The notes under the pieces: generated by a model
What the model saw: only the letters and a program-made list of their open reading frames with translations
Database searches by the model: none
Told to the model about the DNA's origin: nothing
Source: Acidilutibacter cellobiosedens
Lineage (GTDB): Bacteria > Bacillota > Clostridia > Tissierellales > Acidilutibacteraceae
Direction of reading: 5' to 3'
Assembly (NCBI RefSeq): GCF_004103715.1
Contig: NZ_CP035282.1
Span: 186,001 to 250,000, forward strand
Length of the DNA stretch: 64,000 nucleotides
In this document: positions 45,654 to 57,034 of the stretch, piece after piece
How the letters are laid out: each line of letters begins with the position of its first letter
How positions within the stretch are numbered: position 1 is the first letter of the stretch
Position numbers and translations under genes: made by a program

Positions 45654-46606
45654 AAGTGGTAGAGCTTTTCGGTGGTATAGGTGCTATAAGGAAGGCTTAT
45701 ATCAATAGTAAAATTCCCTTTGAGATAGTAGATTATGTTGAAATAGATAGAAACTGTGTTAAAAGTTATAATGCACTTTTCAATAAAAATTATGAGCCAC
45801 TAAGTGTATGCAATTATAGTCTTCCAGATAAAAAAATTGATTTACTAATGCATGGTAGTCCCTGCCAGGATTTTTCTAGGGTAGGAGAAAAACTTGGTGG
45901 GAAAAAAGGAAGTGGAACAAGGAGCAGTCTATTATTTGAAACAATAAGGATAATAGAGGAAAGACAAGACAAGCCTAGATGGGTAATATGGGAAAATGTT
46001 AAGGGAGTTCTTGATAGAAAAATGAGAGCTTCCTTTTTTTATTATCTTGAAGAAATGGGAAGGCTAGGTTATGAAACAAAATATGAGATTCTTAATTCAA
46101 TAAATTTTGGGATACCACAAAAAAGAGAAAGGATTTTTGCTATTAGCTATCTAGGCAAAAATCCTTTTAAATTTGAAAACCTAAAACACAAGGAAACCAA
46201 ACATTTATCAGATTTCCTTGAAAAAGATGTAATGAAGACTTATGGAGATATATTTTTAGTCAAGCAGCCTTCAATGTTAAAAATACTCTATGATCCAGAA
46301 TATAAGCCAAAATTTCAAGGAAGACTTCAAGTAATAGAAGACTTTTGCTACACCATATCTACTAAGCAAGTAAGAGTCCCTAACTCTGGAATACTTGCTA
46401 TAGGTGATAACAGGTATAGGTATCTTACTGAAAGAGAATGTTTTAGGTTGATGGGATTTGATGATAGTGATTTTGATAAGCTTATTAAGATTTTTCCAAG
46501 AAGAAAAAACTGTATGTCAAGTATTCTGTATAAACAGGCAGGCAACAGTATAGTGGTTAATGTCCTTGAAGAGATAGTAAAGGAAATCCAAAATTGTAGC
46601 TTATAA
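45650..46606 (+). CDS. cytosine C5 DNA methyltransferase
   Basis: A 318-aa m5C methylase. Motif I is VELFGGIGAIRKAY, motif IV HGSPCQDFSRVG with the catalytic Cys at about residue 72, motif VI WVIWENVKGV, motif VIII QKRERIFAI, and motif X YKQAGNSIVVNVLEEI. No restriction enzyme is adjacent, so it probably shields the element from host restriction on entry. Coupled to topB by overlap. Confidence 0.93.
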   Translation: MKVVELFGGIGAIRKAYINSKIPFEIVDYVEIDRNCVKSYNALFNKNYEPLSVCNYSLPDKKIDLLMHGSPCQDFSRVGEKLGGKKGSGTRSSLLFETIRIIEERQDKPRWVIWENVKGVLDRKMRASFFYYLEEMGRLGYETKYEILNSINFGIPQKRERIFAISYLGKNPFKFENLKHKETKHLSDFLEKDVMKTYGDIFLVKQPSMLKILYDPEYKPKFQGRLQVIEDFCYTISTKQVRVPNSGILAIGDNRYRYLTERECFRLMGFDDSDFDKLIKIFPRRKNCMSSILYKQAGNSIVVNVLEEIVKEIQNCSL

Positions 46607-46671
46607 GCTTATAAAGATGGGTGATGGAGTAAAATCTATTACCCTTTTACTATATGAGGAGGATGAAACAT

Positions 46672-49600
46672 ATGAGAATAAATGATTTTGAACATTTAAT
46701 TCAAGAGATAAAGGCAAAGGCTCTATCTGATAGTGACGAATATATTTCTCTTATGAGAACCGTTGGAAACAACTATAAATATGATTTTACTAGTCAGCTT
46801 AGTATCTACAACAGAAATACTAATGCAAGAGCCTGTGGAGAATTTGACTTTTGGAGAAAGAAATTTAATAGAACTGTAAAGCGTGGCGAAAGAGGAATTC
46901 CCATATATAAGAATTATGGAGGATATGGCAAAGTAACCTATATTTTTGATCTAAGTCAGACTGTATCAATGACAAGAGCCACAAATCAGGTGGAATTATG
47001 GGAGTTAACCAATGGGGAAGATAGCTTAAGGGGAGTTTTAGGGTTTGATGGAGCTTTTAGTGAAGATGAAATGAAGGATATGACAATAGATGAAATCCTT
47101 GAAAATATTGCATATACAGAAGTAATCAACAAGGGTAACTATCTTTTAAATGAACTTAAGATAGCTCCTAATTATAGAAAAATCTTTAATGATTTTCTTA
47201 CAGAATCCTTAAAAATAGGATATGCTGCAAGGCTTGATATAAATTATGAAGCTGATAGAAATAAGATTAATGATATCCTTGGAAGTCTTGATGAAATTTC
47301 ACTAACAATAGTAGGTAATGAGCTAAATTTAATGGTGACAGACATCCTTGAAAGAACAGTAGCTATAGATAAAGAGATTGATAAAAATAAGGTGCTGACA
47401 AAAGGAGCAATTGAGCGGTACAATGAAAATAGAGAAATAACAGATAAGGAAGAAAAAATAGGAGGGATAGATGATGAGTTTCGAGGAAATGTTGGAAGAA
47501 TATCTGATGGAAGAGAAGGTAGAGAACGAGTATCAGATGATATTTGGGGAATGCGAGACATCGGAAGAGATAATCTTGAAGATGAAGGAAGTAACAGAGA
47601 AAGTTCTAATGAAGGATCAGACACACCTGACTCACAGATTCGCCCAGGCGAGACTGAACTTCATGGTAGAGGAGAAAGAGAGATTATTCCAAGAGATGTT
47701 CCTGGAGAAAAGCCTTATGAAGCATCTTCTAGAAGTGGAAGAGACAGCCAAGAGGTTCATAGAGATGGAGAAACCGAGGATGATGGAAAGCTTTGGGCTG
47801 ACAGAGGAACTGAAGGCAGAAGATTGGATGAAGTGGACAGGTCTTATGGAGAACCTGAATCACGAGTTGAGGGAGATGGCAATGAAGGAGTACGTTTACA
47901 ATTAGATGAAGAAATAAGCATAGATGAGGACCAGGGAGTAGATGATGAATCTGCTTCCTTTTTTGTTCCAGAATACTATTCAAAAGCTAATCCTCAAGAA
48001 CTTATGAATGAAGAAATCTTAGAAAATGTTCCTAAACTAGGAGAAACTGAAGAAATATCTGCAGCAGATAAAACAGTTCATGCAGCATATATTATTCCAT
48101 TTAGAAGTAATTGGACCTGGTATTTGACAGAGTATGATCCTGAAACAGAAGATGCTTATGGTCTTGTAGCAGGTCTTGAACCAGAATGGGGCTACTTTAA
48201 TCTTAAGGAACTTAGGAAAATTGGAGCAGAAAGACTTGTTCTTGAAGATTTTCCTAAAACATTTAAGGAATTAAGGGATAGTGAACTTAAAAAACAATTA
48301 AGCGAAGAAGAAATTCATAGAGTATTCTTTGGAGAACTTGATGATTTTACAAGAAATGAAGTTTCACAAGAGGTAGACCCAGAAATTCTTTTTATGCAAG
48401 GGGAAGAACAAATAGATGAAGAACTTATTGCAGCTAAAGTAGGTACAGAATTTATTATAATTCCAAAAAGCAATCTTAATCATATAGAACTTGATAAAGA
48501 TGAAAGACAGGTTTTAGTTGATGGTGTAGAATATCAACTTTATAAGGGTAAAAACTTTGAAGACTCAAGAGAAATAGAGATTTTTATGGATGAAGAAGGT
48601 TATAAAACCTATAAAATAAATGATTATCTTATAGATTTAAAAGACCAAGAGTTAAATAGAGTGCCTATTGCTAGGGATGATGTTATAAAAATGTGGGACA
48701 ATCCTTTTATTATTACAAGTGTAAGAGAAGATATGCTTCTTATAGAAATGCTTCCTTATGAATTGAAAGAAGAATATATTATTGATGCAAGACAGGTAAG
48801 AAGGCTTCAATTTGAAAGCATAGATGAATTTAATGAGTTTATTTATACTACTGAACTTTATGACTTTGATGAAGAAAAAGCTAAAGAAGATGAACAAATG
48901 ACTTTTTCTTTTGGAGGTTTTGAAGATATAGAAGATAGACAAGAAGACGAAAGAGAAACCCCTAAGATTGAAAATTTTGTTATTACTGATGAAATTATTC
49001 CTGAAAGCCTTCCACCACAAGAAAGGCTGGAGAATAATATTAATGCTATAAAAGTCCTTAAAACTTTGGAAAAAGAAAATAGGGAAGCAAATAGAGAAGA
49101 ACAAGAAATTCTTGCTAAGTATGTAGGCTGGGGTGGTCTATCAGAGGTATTTGATGAAAGTAAAACAGGACAATGGGAAAGGGCAAGGAACTTTCTTAAA
49201 GAAAACCTTAGTCTAAGTGAATATGAGGACTGTGAAGAATCTACACTTACGGCTTTTTATACTCCTAAAACAGTTATTGATGGAATCTATCAAGCACTTG
49301 AAAACATGGGATTTGAAAATGGGAATATACTTGAGCCTTCATGTGGAGTTGGTAGCTTTATGGGAAGCCTTCCTGAAAGCATGAAGAAATCAAAGGTTTA
49401 TGGTGTAGAGCTTGATAGTATATCAGGCAATATAGCAAGAAAATTATATCCCGAAAACAATGTACAGGTTAAGGGATTTGAGGAAACCTCATTTTCCAAT
49501 AACTTTTTTGATGTGGCAATTGGCAATGTTCCATTTGGAGAATTTAAAGTAAATGATAGATTATATGACAAGAACAACTTTTTAATTCATGACTATTTCT

Positions 49601-52600
49601 TTGCTAAGTCAATAGACAAGGTAAGAAGTGGTGGAGTAATTGCATTTATTACTTCCAGTGGGACAATGGATAAAAAGGATGATTCAATTCGTAGATATCT
49701 AGGTGCAAAATGTGAGCTTCTTGGAGCTATAAGACTTCCAAATAATACTTTCAAGGGTATGGCTGGAACTGAAGTAACTAGTGATATTATTTTCCTTAAA
49801 AAGAAGGAATCAGTAATAGAAAGAGAAGAGCCATGGTATGAACTTGGAATAGATGATAAGGGTTTAAGTTACAACAAATATTTTGTCGAAAATCCACAAA
49901 TGGTACTTGGTCAAATGACAGAGGTATCTGGTCGATTTGGGAAGACCACTACCTGTCAAGCCAAGGATAATCATGATTTAAAATCTGAACTTTCACAAGC
50001 TATAAACAAGATTCAAGGAAAGATTGAGCCTATAAAAGTTGAAAGAGAGGAAGGAGAAAAAGAAGCTGAGATTATTCCAGCTGATGAAAATGTAAAGAAC
50101 TTCTCATTCACCGAAAAAGATGGAAAGGTCTATATGAGAGAAGACTCTATAATGAGAGAAGTGGATAGGAATGATAAAGACCTAGATAAAATCAGAGATT
50201 ATATAGCTCTTGGAAATGCTCTTAGAGAAGTGATTGATTTACAGTTAGAAGATAGAAGTGAAGTTGAGATTAAACTAGCTCAGAAAAAACTTAATGATAT
50301 ATATGATGAATTTAGCAAGAAAAATGGCTTTATAAATGGAAGAATGAATACAAGGCTTTTATCTGAGGATAGTAATTTTGCTCTTATTTCAAGTATTGAA
50401 AAACTTGAGGAAGGAAAGTTCAAGGAAAAGGGCGATATATTTACAAAACGAACAATAAAAAAGGCTGTGCCAGTAACTCATGTGGACACACCAGACGAAT
50501 CCCTTATTCTTTCTATTGCAGAAAAAGGAAGAGTAGACCTTGGATATATGGAGGAACTTACAGACCTTGATGAAAAAGTCTTAGTAGAGAGTTTAAAAGG
50601 CAAGATCTTTCTTGATATTAAGGAATTTGACAGAGAAAACAATGCACTTCCCTTTACAGAGAAAGAAAAGCACAATCCTATGGCATTTAACTATGTAAGT
50701 GCTGATGAATATTTAAGTGGAAACATCAGAGATAAGATAAATGTTTTAAATGAATATATAAATTATATTGAGGGTTCTATAGGCTTTATGGATAAGGATA
50801 ATTCTAATTTCAAACAAATAGAAGACAATCTTGCAAACCTCAAAATACAAAAACTGAGCCTTAAGGAAGTAATGCCAAAGGAACTCACTGCTTCAGAAAT
50901 CACAGTAAGACTTGGAGCTACATGGATACCAGAAAAAGATGTAGAAAACTTTATCTTTGAAACTCTTAAAACACCAGGATTTGCAAGATGGGATATTCAT
51001 GTTAGATACTCACCTTTTACAGCTGAATGGAGAATTGAGGGTAAGAGCAAGGATGGAGGAAATGACCTTGCAAATATGACCTATGGTACTAGTAGAGTTA
51101 ATGCTTATAAGATTATAGAAGATGCCCTTAATCTTAAAGAAACAAAGGTATGGGATAGGGTTACAAATCCTGATGGTAGTAGGTCTTCCATACTCAATAA
51201 AAAAGAAACAATGCTTGCAAGTCAGAAACAGGAACTTTTAAAAGAAGAGTTTAAAAATTGGATATTTAAAGATCCAGACAGGAGACACCGTTTAGAAAAG
51301 CTTTATAATGAAAAATTTAATTCTGTGCGTAACAGGGAATATGATGGAAGTAATATTCGCTTTGAAGGCATGAATTCAGGTATTATCCTTAAAGACCATC
51401 AAAAAAATGCAGTTGCAAGAACACTTTATGGTGGAAATTCCCTTCTTGCCCATACAGTAGGTGCAGGTAAGACCTTTGAAATGATTGCTTCTGCAATGGA
51501 GTCAAAAAGGCTTGGAATGAGTAACAAGGCATTATTTGTAGTGCCTAACCATCTAACTGAACAAATAGGAAGGGACTTTATGGAACTTTATCCTGGAGCA
51601 AATATTATGGTTGCTACCAAGAAAGATTTCCAACCTAAGAATAGAAAGAGATTCATAGGTAAGATTGCAACAGGAGAATATGATGCAGTTATTATAGGCC
51701 ATTCACAATTTGAAAAGATACCTATGAGTAAAGAATATCAAGAAAATCATATAAATAGGGAAATTGAAGGGATTCTAGAATACATTGAAGAGTATAAGTA
51801 TGACAGAAGTCAAAATTTCACAGTAAAGCAGCTACAAAATACTAAAAAGAAACTTGAAAGTAGATTAAAAAAACTTAACGATGATTTTAAAAAAGATGAC
51901 GTGGTTACTTTCGAGGAACTAGGAATTGATAAGCTTTTTGTGGATGAAGCCCATAATTATAAAAATCTATTTCTTTATACAAAAATGAGAAATGTGGCAG
52001 GAATAGGTCAGAGTGAAGCACTCAAATCTTCTGATATGTTTATGAAATGTCGATATTTAGATGAAATGACAGGAGGAAAGGCAGTAGTATTTGCTACAGG
52101 TACTCCAGTGTCAAACAGTATGACCGAGCTTTATACCATGCAACGCTATCTTCAATATGATGAACTTGAAAAGAATAACCTACAACATTTTGATTCATGG
52201 GCCAGTACATTTGGTGAGACTGTAACGGCAGTAGAGCTTTCACCTGAAGGAGATAAATATAGAGCTAAAACAAGGTTTAGCAAATTCTATAACCTTCCTG
52301 AGCTTATGGGCATGTTTAAAGAAGTGGCAGATATAAAAACAGCTGATATGCTTGATTTAAAAGTTCCTGAAGCGGAATATGAAACTATAGTGACAAAGCC
52401 TACAGACGAACAGAAAGAGGTCTTAAAAGGCATCTCAGAGCGAGCAGACAGGGTAAGAGATAGAAGGGTTGAACCAGAAGAAGATAATATGTTAAAAATC
52501 ACGAATGATGGTAAAAAACTAGCCCTTGACCAAAGGCTTATCAATCCTCTTTTACCTGATGATCCTGATAGCAAGGTCAATGTATGTGTAAAAAATATTT

Positions 52601-54411
52601 TTTCTATCTGGGATAAAACAAGGGATAATCGTTCAACCCAACTAGTATTTTCTGATATGTCTACCCCAAAGAATGATGGAAGTTTTAATGTTTATGATGA
52701 TATAAGGGACAAGCTTTTGAATATGGGTATTCCAGAAAAAGAAATAGCATTTATCCATGATGCTAATACAGAAAAACAGAAGGATGAACTATTTTCTAAA
52801 GTCCGTAAAGGCCATGTAAGGATTCTTTTAGGGTCTACCCAAAAGATGGGAACAGGTACTAATGTACAAAATAGACTTATTGCTACCCATGACCTTGATG
52901 TGCCATGGAGACCTGCAGATTTGGAACAGAGGGCGGGTCGTATTGTAAGACGTGGTAATAAAAATGACAAGGTTAAGATATTTAGATATGTTACTGAGAA
53001 TACTTTTGATAGTTATTTGTGGCAGACAATAGAAAATAAGCAGAAATTCATCTCACAGATTATGACTTCAAAAACACCTGCTAGAGTGGCGGAAGATGTT
53101 GATGAGAATACTCTTTCTTATGCTGAAATTAAAGCCCTTGCAACAGGTAACCCTTTAATAAAAGAAAAGATGGACCTGGATATTGAAGTAACCAAATTAA
53201 AAATGCTTGAAGGAAACTACAAGAGCAATCTTTATAGCTTGGAAGATAAGATTATAAAGACCTATCCAAGAGAAATTGAAAAATATAAGAAGCTTATTGA
53301 AGGTGCTAAAAGTGATATTGATAGAACTAGGCCACAGGGAACAGGTGATAATAAGTTTACTTCCATAAAAATCGGCGATGAAATAATTACAGATAGAAAA
53401 CTTGCAGGAGATAAAATCCTTGAAGCAGTTAAGGGAGTGAAACTAAGAGATAAAAAGCTTATTGGAGAATACAGAGGATTTCCTATAGAAGTAACCTATA
53501 ACTTCCTTACAAATGAGCATAATTTTAATTTAAAAGGCTCAAACAATCATTATGGAGATTTAGGACAAAATAGGGATGGAAATATTACAAGAATGGATAA
53601 TGTCTTGGAGAGGATTCCTGATAGTTTAAAAAGATTTGAAGAAAAGCTTGAAGCTACCAAAGAACAAATTGAAATTGCTAAGGAAGAAGTAAATAAACCT
53701 TTTGATAAGGCTGAGGAATTAAAAAACAAGACAATAAGACTCACAGAAATTAATAGACTTCTTGATATGGGAGAAGTGGAAGACCTAGAAAATCTAAATC
53801 CCCTTATAGAGGATATTAAAAGGCTTATTATTGATTATTGCAATAGAGAATTTGGAGAAGACCATGCTTATGATGACTTCAATAAACTTTTCCCTGATGA
53901 AGGCCATATTGGACTTGCCTATACAACTACAGAAGATGGGAAACACGAAATACAATATGAAATAAGTCTTAAAGATTATTCATGGACACAGTATGTAGAT
54001 AATAAAGAAGTATCTCATGGAAGTTATCTTGAAAGTGAGGATGATGAGTCTGTAAGCAAAGAAGAAGCTCTTAAAAAGCTTAAACTCGAACTTGAACATG
54101 GAGATTTTGATGAATATGTAAGGGTTGATGAGAAAGACTTAAGAGGGAAACTTGGACTTGAAATTGACGATGATGGAAATTTCTATGATCCACTTGCAAA
54201 AGACCTAGATAATGATGGGATTCCAGATAGGTATGATAATGACTTTAGAAGTAGTAATTATTTTGAATCAACTTATGATGTTGATGGCCTTAAGAAGGAT
54301 GATAAGGAATCTACACTTGGGCAACTTGAAAAATTTAAAGCCAAAATTAAAGAAGAAACAAGCTCATTACTGGATGAGAAAGATAAAGAAAAGAATAAGG
54401 GTGCAAGATAA
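46672..54411 (+). CDS. giant ArdC-like/methyltransferase/SNF2 helicase protein
   Basis: A 2579-aa protein of the type carried by Tn1549-like elements. The N-terminus resembles ArdC ssDNA-binding domains ([40 protein letters not shown]). A disordered linker at residues 265-415 overlaps a second gene. Then come several small domains, a class I methyltransferase ([17 protein letters not shown] near 885; NVPFGEF near 951 in place of NPPY) and a SNF2-type helicase ([14 protein letters not shown] near 1591, [11 protein letters not shown] near 1754, [14 protein letters not shown] near 1806, [11 protein letters not shown] near 2084). It starts at ATG 46672, 9 nt after AGGAGG. Likely role: protecting or processing incoming DNA. 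Confidence 0.88.
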   Translation: MRINDFEHLIQEIKAKALSDSDEYISLMRTVGNNYKYDFTSQLSIYNRNTNARACGEFDFWRKKFNRTVKRGERGIPIYKNYGGYGKVTYIFDLSQTVSMTRATNQVELWELTNGEDSLRGVLGFDGAFSEDEMKDMTIDEILENIAYTEVINKGNYLLNELKIAPNYRKIFNDFLTESLKIGYAARLDINYEADRNKINDILGSLDEISLTIVGNELNLMVTDILERTVAIDKEIDKNKVLTKGAIERYNENREITDKEEKIGGIDDEFRGNVGRISDGREGRERVSDDIWGMRDIGRDNLEDEGSNRESSNEGSDTPDSQIRPGETELHGRGEREIIPRDVPGEKPYEASSRSGRDSQEVHRDGETEDDGKLWADRGTEGRRLDEVDRSYGEPESRVEGDGNEGVRLQLDEEISIDEDQGVDDESASFFVPEYYSKANPQELMNEEILENVPKLGETEEISAADKTVHAAYIIPFRSNWTWYLTEYDPETEDAYGLVAGLEPEWGYFNLKELRKIGAERLVLEDFPKTFKELRDSELKKQLSEEEIHRVFFGELDDFTRNEVSQEVDPEILFMQGEEQIDEELIAAKVGTEFIIIPKSNLNHIELDKDERQVLVDGVEYQLYKGKNFEDSREIEIFMDEEGYKTYKINDYLIDLKDQELNRVPIARDDVIKMWDNPFIITSVREDMLLIEMLPYELKEEYIIDARQVRRLQFESIDEFNEFIYTTELYDFDEEKAKEDEQMTFSFGGFEDIEDRQEDERETPKIENFVITDEIIPESLPPQERLENNINAIKVLKTLEKENREANREEQEILAKYVGWGGLSEVFDESKTGQWERARNFLKENLSLSEYEDCEESTLTAFYTPKTVIDGIYQALENMGFENGNILEPSCGVGSFMGSLPESMKKSKVYGVELDSISGNIARKLYPENNVQVKGFEETSFSNNFFDVAIGNVPFGEFKVNDRLYDKNNFLIHDYFFAKSIDKVRSGGVIAFITSSGTMDKKDDSIRRYLGAKCELLGAIRLPNNTFKGMAGTEVTSDIIFLKKKESVIEREEPWYELGIDDKGLSYNKYFVENPQMVLGQMTEVSGRFGKTTTCQAKDNHDLKSELSQAINKIQGKIEPIKVEREEGEKEAEIIPADENVKNFSFTEKDGKVYMREDSIMREVDRNDKDLDKIRDYIALGNALREVIDLQLEDRSEVEIKLAQKKLNDIYDEFSKKNGFINGRMNTRLLSEDSNFALISSIEKLEEGKFKEKGDIFTKRTIKKAVPVTHVDTPDESLILSIAEKGRVDLGYMEELTDLDEKVLVESLKGKIFLDIKEFDRENNALPFTEKEKHNPMAFNYVSADEYLSGNIRDKINVLNEYINYIEGSIGFMDKDNSNFKQIEDNLANLKIQKLSLKEVMPKELTASEITVRLGATWIPEKDVENFIFETLKTPGFARWDIHVRYSPFTAEWRIEGKSKDGGNDLANMTYGTSRVNAYKIIEDALNLKETKVWDRVTNPDGSRSSILNKKETMLASQKQELLKEEFKNWIFKDPDRRHRLEKLYNEKFNSVRNREYDGSNIRFEGMNSGIILKDHQKNAVARTLYGGNSLLAHTVGAGKTFEMIASAMESKRLGMSNKALFVVPNHLTEQIGRDFMELYPGANIMVATKKDFQPKNRKRFIGKIATGEYDAVIIGHSQFEKIPMSKEYQENHINREIEGILEYIEEYKYDRSQNFTVKQLQNTKKKLESRLKKLNDDFKKDDVVTFEELGIDKLFVDEAHNYKNLFLYTKMRNVAGIGQSEALKSSDMFMKCRYLDEMTGGKAVVFATGTPVSNSMTELYTMQRYLQYDELEKNNLQHFDSWASTFGETVTAVELSPEGDKYRAKTRFSKFYNLPELMGMFKEVADIKTADMLDLKVPEAEYETIVTKPTDEQKEVLKGISERADRVRDRRVEPEEDNMLKITNDGKKLALDQRLINPLLPDDPDSKVNVCVKNIFSIWDKTRDNRSTQLVFSDMSTPKNDGSFNVYDDIRDKLLNMGIPEKEIAFIHDANTEKQKDELFSKVRKGHVRILLGSTQKMGTGTNVQNRLIATHDLDVPWRPADLEQRAGRIVRRGNKNDKVKIFRYVTENTFDSYLWQTIENKQKFISQIMTSKTPARVAEDVDENTLSYAEIKALATGNPLIKEKMDLDIEVTKLKMLEGNYKSNLYSLEDKIIKTYPREIEKYKKLIEGAKSDIDRTRPQGTGDNKFTSIKIGDEIITDRKLAGDKILEAVKGVKLRDKKLIGEYRGFPIEVTYNFLTNEHNFNLKGSNNHYGDLGQNRDGNITRMDNVLERIPDSLKRFEEKLEATKEQIEIAKEEVNKPFDKAEELKNKTIRLTEINRLLDMGEVEDLENLNPLIEDIKRLIIDYCNREFGEDHAYDDFNKLFPDEGHIGLAYTTTEDGKHEIQYEISLKDYSWTQYVDNKEVSHGSYLESEDDESVSKEEALKKLKLELEHGDFDEYVRVDEKDLRGKLGLEIDDDGNFYDPLAKDLDNDGIPDRYDNDFRSSNYFESTYDVDGLKKDDKESTLGQLEKFKAKIKEETSSLLDEKDKEKNKGAR
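47474..47905 (+). CDS. TnpV-like protein nested inside the giant gene
   Basis: A 143-aa protein read in the +1 frame relative to the host gene and lying wholly within it. GGAGGG at 47461-47466 is placed 7 nt before ATG 47474 (another ATG at 47471). The C-terminal two thirds match my memory of transposon protein Tnp[17 protein letters not shown], then [20 protein letters not shown] and a final KEYVY (TnpV: GxTExLKAxxxMxWVxxMN...ELIY). The host frame here encodes only a Gly/Glu/Arg/Asp-rich linker. TnpV function is unknown. The alternative is a chance open frame, but sequence likeness and RBS argue against it. Confidence 0.68.
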   Translation: MSFEEMLEEYLMEEKVENEYQMIFGECETSEEIILKMKEVTEKVLMKDQTHLTHRFAQARLNFMVEEKERLFQEMFLEKSLMKHLLEVEETAKRFIEMEKPRMMESFGLTEELKAEDWMKWTGLMENLNHELREMAMKEYVYN

Positions 54412-54599
54412 TATACTACTTTGATTTTTGGTGAATTCTATGAATTCATAAAAAACGAAGTCCACAGGGGTTATCAGGGGGTGTAGCCTCCTGATGTCCT
54501 AATAAAAAGCTCTGAGGAAACTCGGAGCTTAACTTTTTGGGAAAATAGTAAACTAAGGGTTTAAAACAAATAAGAATAAAAACTATAAGGAGGAGTTTT
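54412..54599. promoter_or_regulatory. noncoding spacer with three successive hairpins
   Basis: The spacer after the giant gene holds GAATTC-TAT-GAATTC (about 54433-54447), ATCAGG...CCTGAT (54472-54495) and the near-perfect AAGCTCTGAG-GAAA-CTCGGAGCTT (54507-54530). The last is followed by AACTTTTT and can serve as terminator. The group could alternatively be a protein-binding or transfer-origin site; no direct evidence. Confidence 0.45.
54507..54530 (+). terminator. hairpin terminator after the giant gene
   Basis: Ten-base arms, one mismatch, GAAA loop, then a T-rich tail. Confidence 0.6.
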
Positions 54600-54776
54600 A
54601 TGCTTAACAAAAAAAACAAAAATAGATTGCTCCAATACTTTGGTCTTAATAGCCATAGTGAAATGATGGCATATATTAGAGAAAATCAAGATGATGAAAA
54701 AGTTAAGGAAATAAAAGAATTATTCAAACCTCACCTTACAAATCTTGATGAGGAGGTGGATGGGAATGAAAAATAA
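54600..54776 (+). CDS. 58-aa protein paralogous to the start of the RadC-like protein
   Basis: A small gene with AGGAGG about 6 nt before its ATG. The protein reads LLQYFGLNSHSEMMAYIREN then QDDEKVKEIKELF. The next protein begins LYKEFNCNSKEELYEKIKN then QDDEIRPLIEFL, so the two share an N-terminal module of about 33 residues. It overlaps the next gene by 11 nt and carries that gene's RBS. Function unknown; a free-standing copy of an interaction domain is plausible. Confidence 0.7.
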   Translation: MLNKKNKNRLLQYFGLNSHSEMMAYIRENQDDEKVKEIKELFKPHLTNLDEEVDGNEK

Positions 54777-56610
54777 TTTGTATAAAGAATTTAATTGTAA
54801 TAGCAAGGAAGAACTTTATGAAAAAATAAAAAATCAAGATGATGAAATAAGACCTCTTATAGAATTCCTAGATTATGCTAGAGTTAATATTAAAAATAGT
54901 AGACAAGCAATAAATAGTCCTGATACCTTTGTAGATTATGTAAAGTCAACAACTTTACCTACTAAAGATACTGGGACTATTATTTTTGCAAATACAAAAA
55001 ACCATCCTGTTCATCTTAAGAGAACTAGACTAAGTTGGAAAAACAGCATAAAAGAGGCCTTAAGAGAGGGCTTAATGGCAGGAGCTAATAGTGTATTTCT
55101 AGCCTTTTCTAATGATACTCCTAATAAAAGAATAGAGGAAACTAAAGAATATTTTGAAAAAATAGGAATGAAGATTATAGATACTATTGGCTACAATAAA
55201 CAAAATAATAGTTTCATATCAAAGGTAGCAGGAAGAAGCTACTATTCGACTAAGACCTATGAAATAGCCAGTGATTCAGAAAATGCTTATGGAGAAAAGG
55301 ATTATAGCCTTAAGGATAAGTATGAAGATTTTACAAGCTATTTTGCTAGTAATGAACTTATAAATTTAAATGTGGTAGAAAATGTAGAAGAAATAAAGGA
55401 AGTTTTAAAAATAGGATTTCAACACCATCAACAAGAGATTTTTGGTGTTCTAATTTATGATAGTAATGAAAAGATTATTGGAGCAGAAGAGCTTTTTAAA
55501 GGAGCTACTGATGCTGCAATAGTAGATTTAAAAATTATAGCTAGGACTCTATTTAATTATCAGGATGTAAAGGGAATGGCAGTATTTCATAATCATCCTA
55601 GTGGCAATCCTACTCCTAGCAGAGAAGATATAGAAATGACTAAAAAGATAAAAAATGTAACTGAAATTTTTGAAATAGAACTTCTGGATCATTTTATAGT
55701 TGGCAAAGAAAAAACCCTATCTTTTTCACAAGAAGTTAGTGGTTTTCAAAGTGAAAATCTGAGCTATCAAGATAAGCTAGGGCAAATGTCAATTGTTAAA
55801 GAAGATAAGAATATTTATGATATGGAAAAAGTTACTCTTGAGGTTGGAGATAAAATAAAAACTGCTCTATCAGATGAAACTATTGTTTTGGATATAGATA
55901 AAGACAATGCTATTTTATTTGATGGAAGACAATTTGTTGAGGTTTATGGCTTACAGAGTGATAATGGAAAGTTTTTTTGGAATCATGGCAACTATTCTGA
56001 TAGCTATCCTCAAAAGAAAGATAGTCAGATAATAGATACTATAAATAAGATGATAGATGAGGACTACGAGGGTTTCGTTAAAGCTTTGATTACAATAGAA
56101 ACGGGAATAGATAATCCAGACCTATTAGATGAGCTTTACGATAGATTTATGCATAATGATGGGGTAAATCTAATAAATGATTATTTTGACGAGGTTATAT
56201 ATGATTTAGAAGATGAAATTACAATTGGTAAAGAAAAAGTTATGGAGACAGAAGGGAAGCTAAATAAGGATAATGAGCTTTTTGAAAAGATGGATGACTT
56301 TATAAATTCCTATACAGAACTATCTAATGCTATGTATGATGCGGACTATGATTTTGCAGATTCCTATCCATTAGAGAAGTCCTTTCATGATATAGACTTT
56401 ATAGATTGGGTTGAGGCAACTAAGACAAAATTATCTGAAGAGAAAAAAGGAATGAATGTTGAAAGAATAAATGCTATTACAGATAAAGAAGATAGTAAAA
56501 AAGAATCAACTATTGCAAAACTTAATAAATTCAAAGACAAGGTGTCAAAAGATGCTATGGAGAAATCACAGGAGAAAATGGGAGTCACGAAGAATAATAG
56601 GGAGATGTAA
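54766..56610 (+). CDS. RadC/JAB-domain protein of the conjugative element
   Basis: A 614-aa protein. The middle has a RadC-type JAB domain: EIFGVLIYDSNEKIIGAEEL, then the metal-binding FHNHPSGNPTPSREDIEM (about residues 273-290) and LLDHFIVGKEKTLSF. The N-terminal 180 residues and the acidic C-terminal 260 are not recognised beyond the module shared with the upstream 58-aa protein. I start at ATG 54766, 9 nt after AGGAGG; a TTG at 54745 is open. RadC-like proteins are common on mobile elements; no enzymatic role is established. Confidence 0.85.
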   Translation: MKNNLYKEFNCNSKEELYEKIKNQDDEIRPLIEFLDYARVNIKNSRQAINSPDTFVDYVKSTTLPTKDTGTIIFANTKNHPVHLKRTRLSWKNSIKEALREGLMAGANSVFLAFSNDTPNKRIEETKEYFEKIGMKIIDTIGYNKQNNSFISKVAGRSYYSTKTYEIASDSENAYGEKDYSLKDKYEDFTSYFASNELINLNVVENVEEIKEVLKIGFQHHQQEIFGVLIYDSNEKIIGAEELFKGATDAAIVDLKIIARTLFNYQDVKGMAVFHNHPSGNPTPSREDIEMTKKIKNVTEIFEIELLDHFIVGKEKTLSFSQEVSGFQSENLSYQDKLGQMSIVKEDKNIYDMEKVTLEVGDKIKTALSDETIVLDIDKDNAILFDGRQFVEVYGLQSDNGKFFWNHGNYSDSYPQKKDSQIIDTINKMIDEDYEGFVKALITIETGIDNPDLLDELYDRFMHNDGVNLINDYFDEVIYDLEDEITIGKEKVMETEGKLNKDNELFEKMDDFINSYTELSNAMYDADYDFADSYPLEKSFHDIDFIDWVEATKTKLSEEKKGMNVERINAITDKEDSKKESTIAKLNKFKDKVSKDAMEKSQEKMGVTKNNREM

Positions 56611-56639
56611 TGACAGTAGCATAAGCAACTACTGGATAT

Positions 56640-56671
56640 GGGGCAGGCTTTGGTCTGTCCCTTCTTTTTTT
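56640..56671 (+). terminator. intrinsic terminator before the BREX locus
   Basis: GGGGCAG-GCTTTGGT-CTGTCCC, then TTCTTTTTTT. Confidence 0.75.
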
Positions 56672-56694
56672 ATGTAACCATTTAATTTTATGTA

Positions 56695-56723
56695 TACTCA
56701 AACAACTATAATTATGATATAAT
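56695..56723 (+). promoter_or_regulatory. probable promoter of the BREX operon
   Basis: Extended -10 TG-A-TATAAT (56715-56723), 70 nt before the XRE gene, with a weak -35 (TACTCA). The adjacent GTATAC palindrome could be an operator for the XRE regulator. Confidence 0.5.
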
Positions 56724-56792
56724 CAAATATGGATATAATTTACGCAAACATATAGAAGTATTATATATAGAAAATAAATAAGGAGGATATAT

Positions 56793-57023
56793 ATGGGATT
56801 CAGCTACAATAAACTTTGGAAGATTCTAATTGATGAAGATATGAATAAAACAGATTTTCAGAAAGCCGTTGAATTGAGTCCTACCACAGTAGCAAAACTA
56901 GGTAAGAATGAAACAGTAAATATGGAAATTTTAGCCCGCATTTGCGATTATTTTAATTGTGGAATAGAAGATATAGTTACTTATAGTCCTAGAAAAAAAA
57001 CTAATGAAGATGAGAATAAATAA
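56793..57023 (+). CDS. XRE-family regulator of the BREX locus
   Basis: A 76-aa helix-turn-helix protein (KTDFQKAVELSPTTVAKLGK, then VNMEILARICDYFNCGIEDI) of the XRE/Cro type. AGGAGG precedes the ATG by 7 nt. It lies directly before brxA with an 11-nt gap and is probably in the same transcript, a good place for an autoregulator. Confidence 0.9.
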   Translation: MGFSYNKLWKILIDEDMNKTDFQKAVELSPTTVAKLGKNETVNMEILARICDYFNCGIEDIVTYSPRKKTNEDENK

Positions 57024-57034
57024 GGAGGTACTTT

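Noticed and set aside
47244-47983. Minus-strand frames opposite the nested gene
   Set aside because: No RBS and no protein likeness; they come from the biased composition of the linker region.
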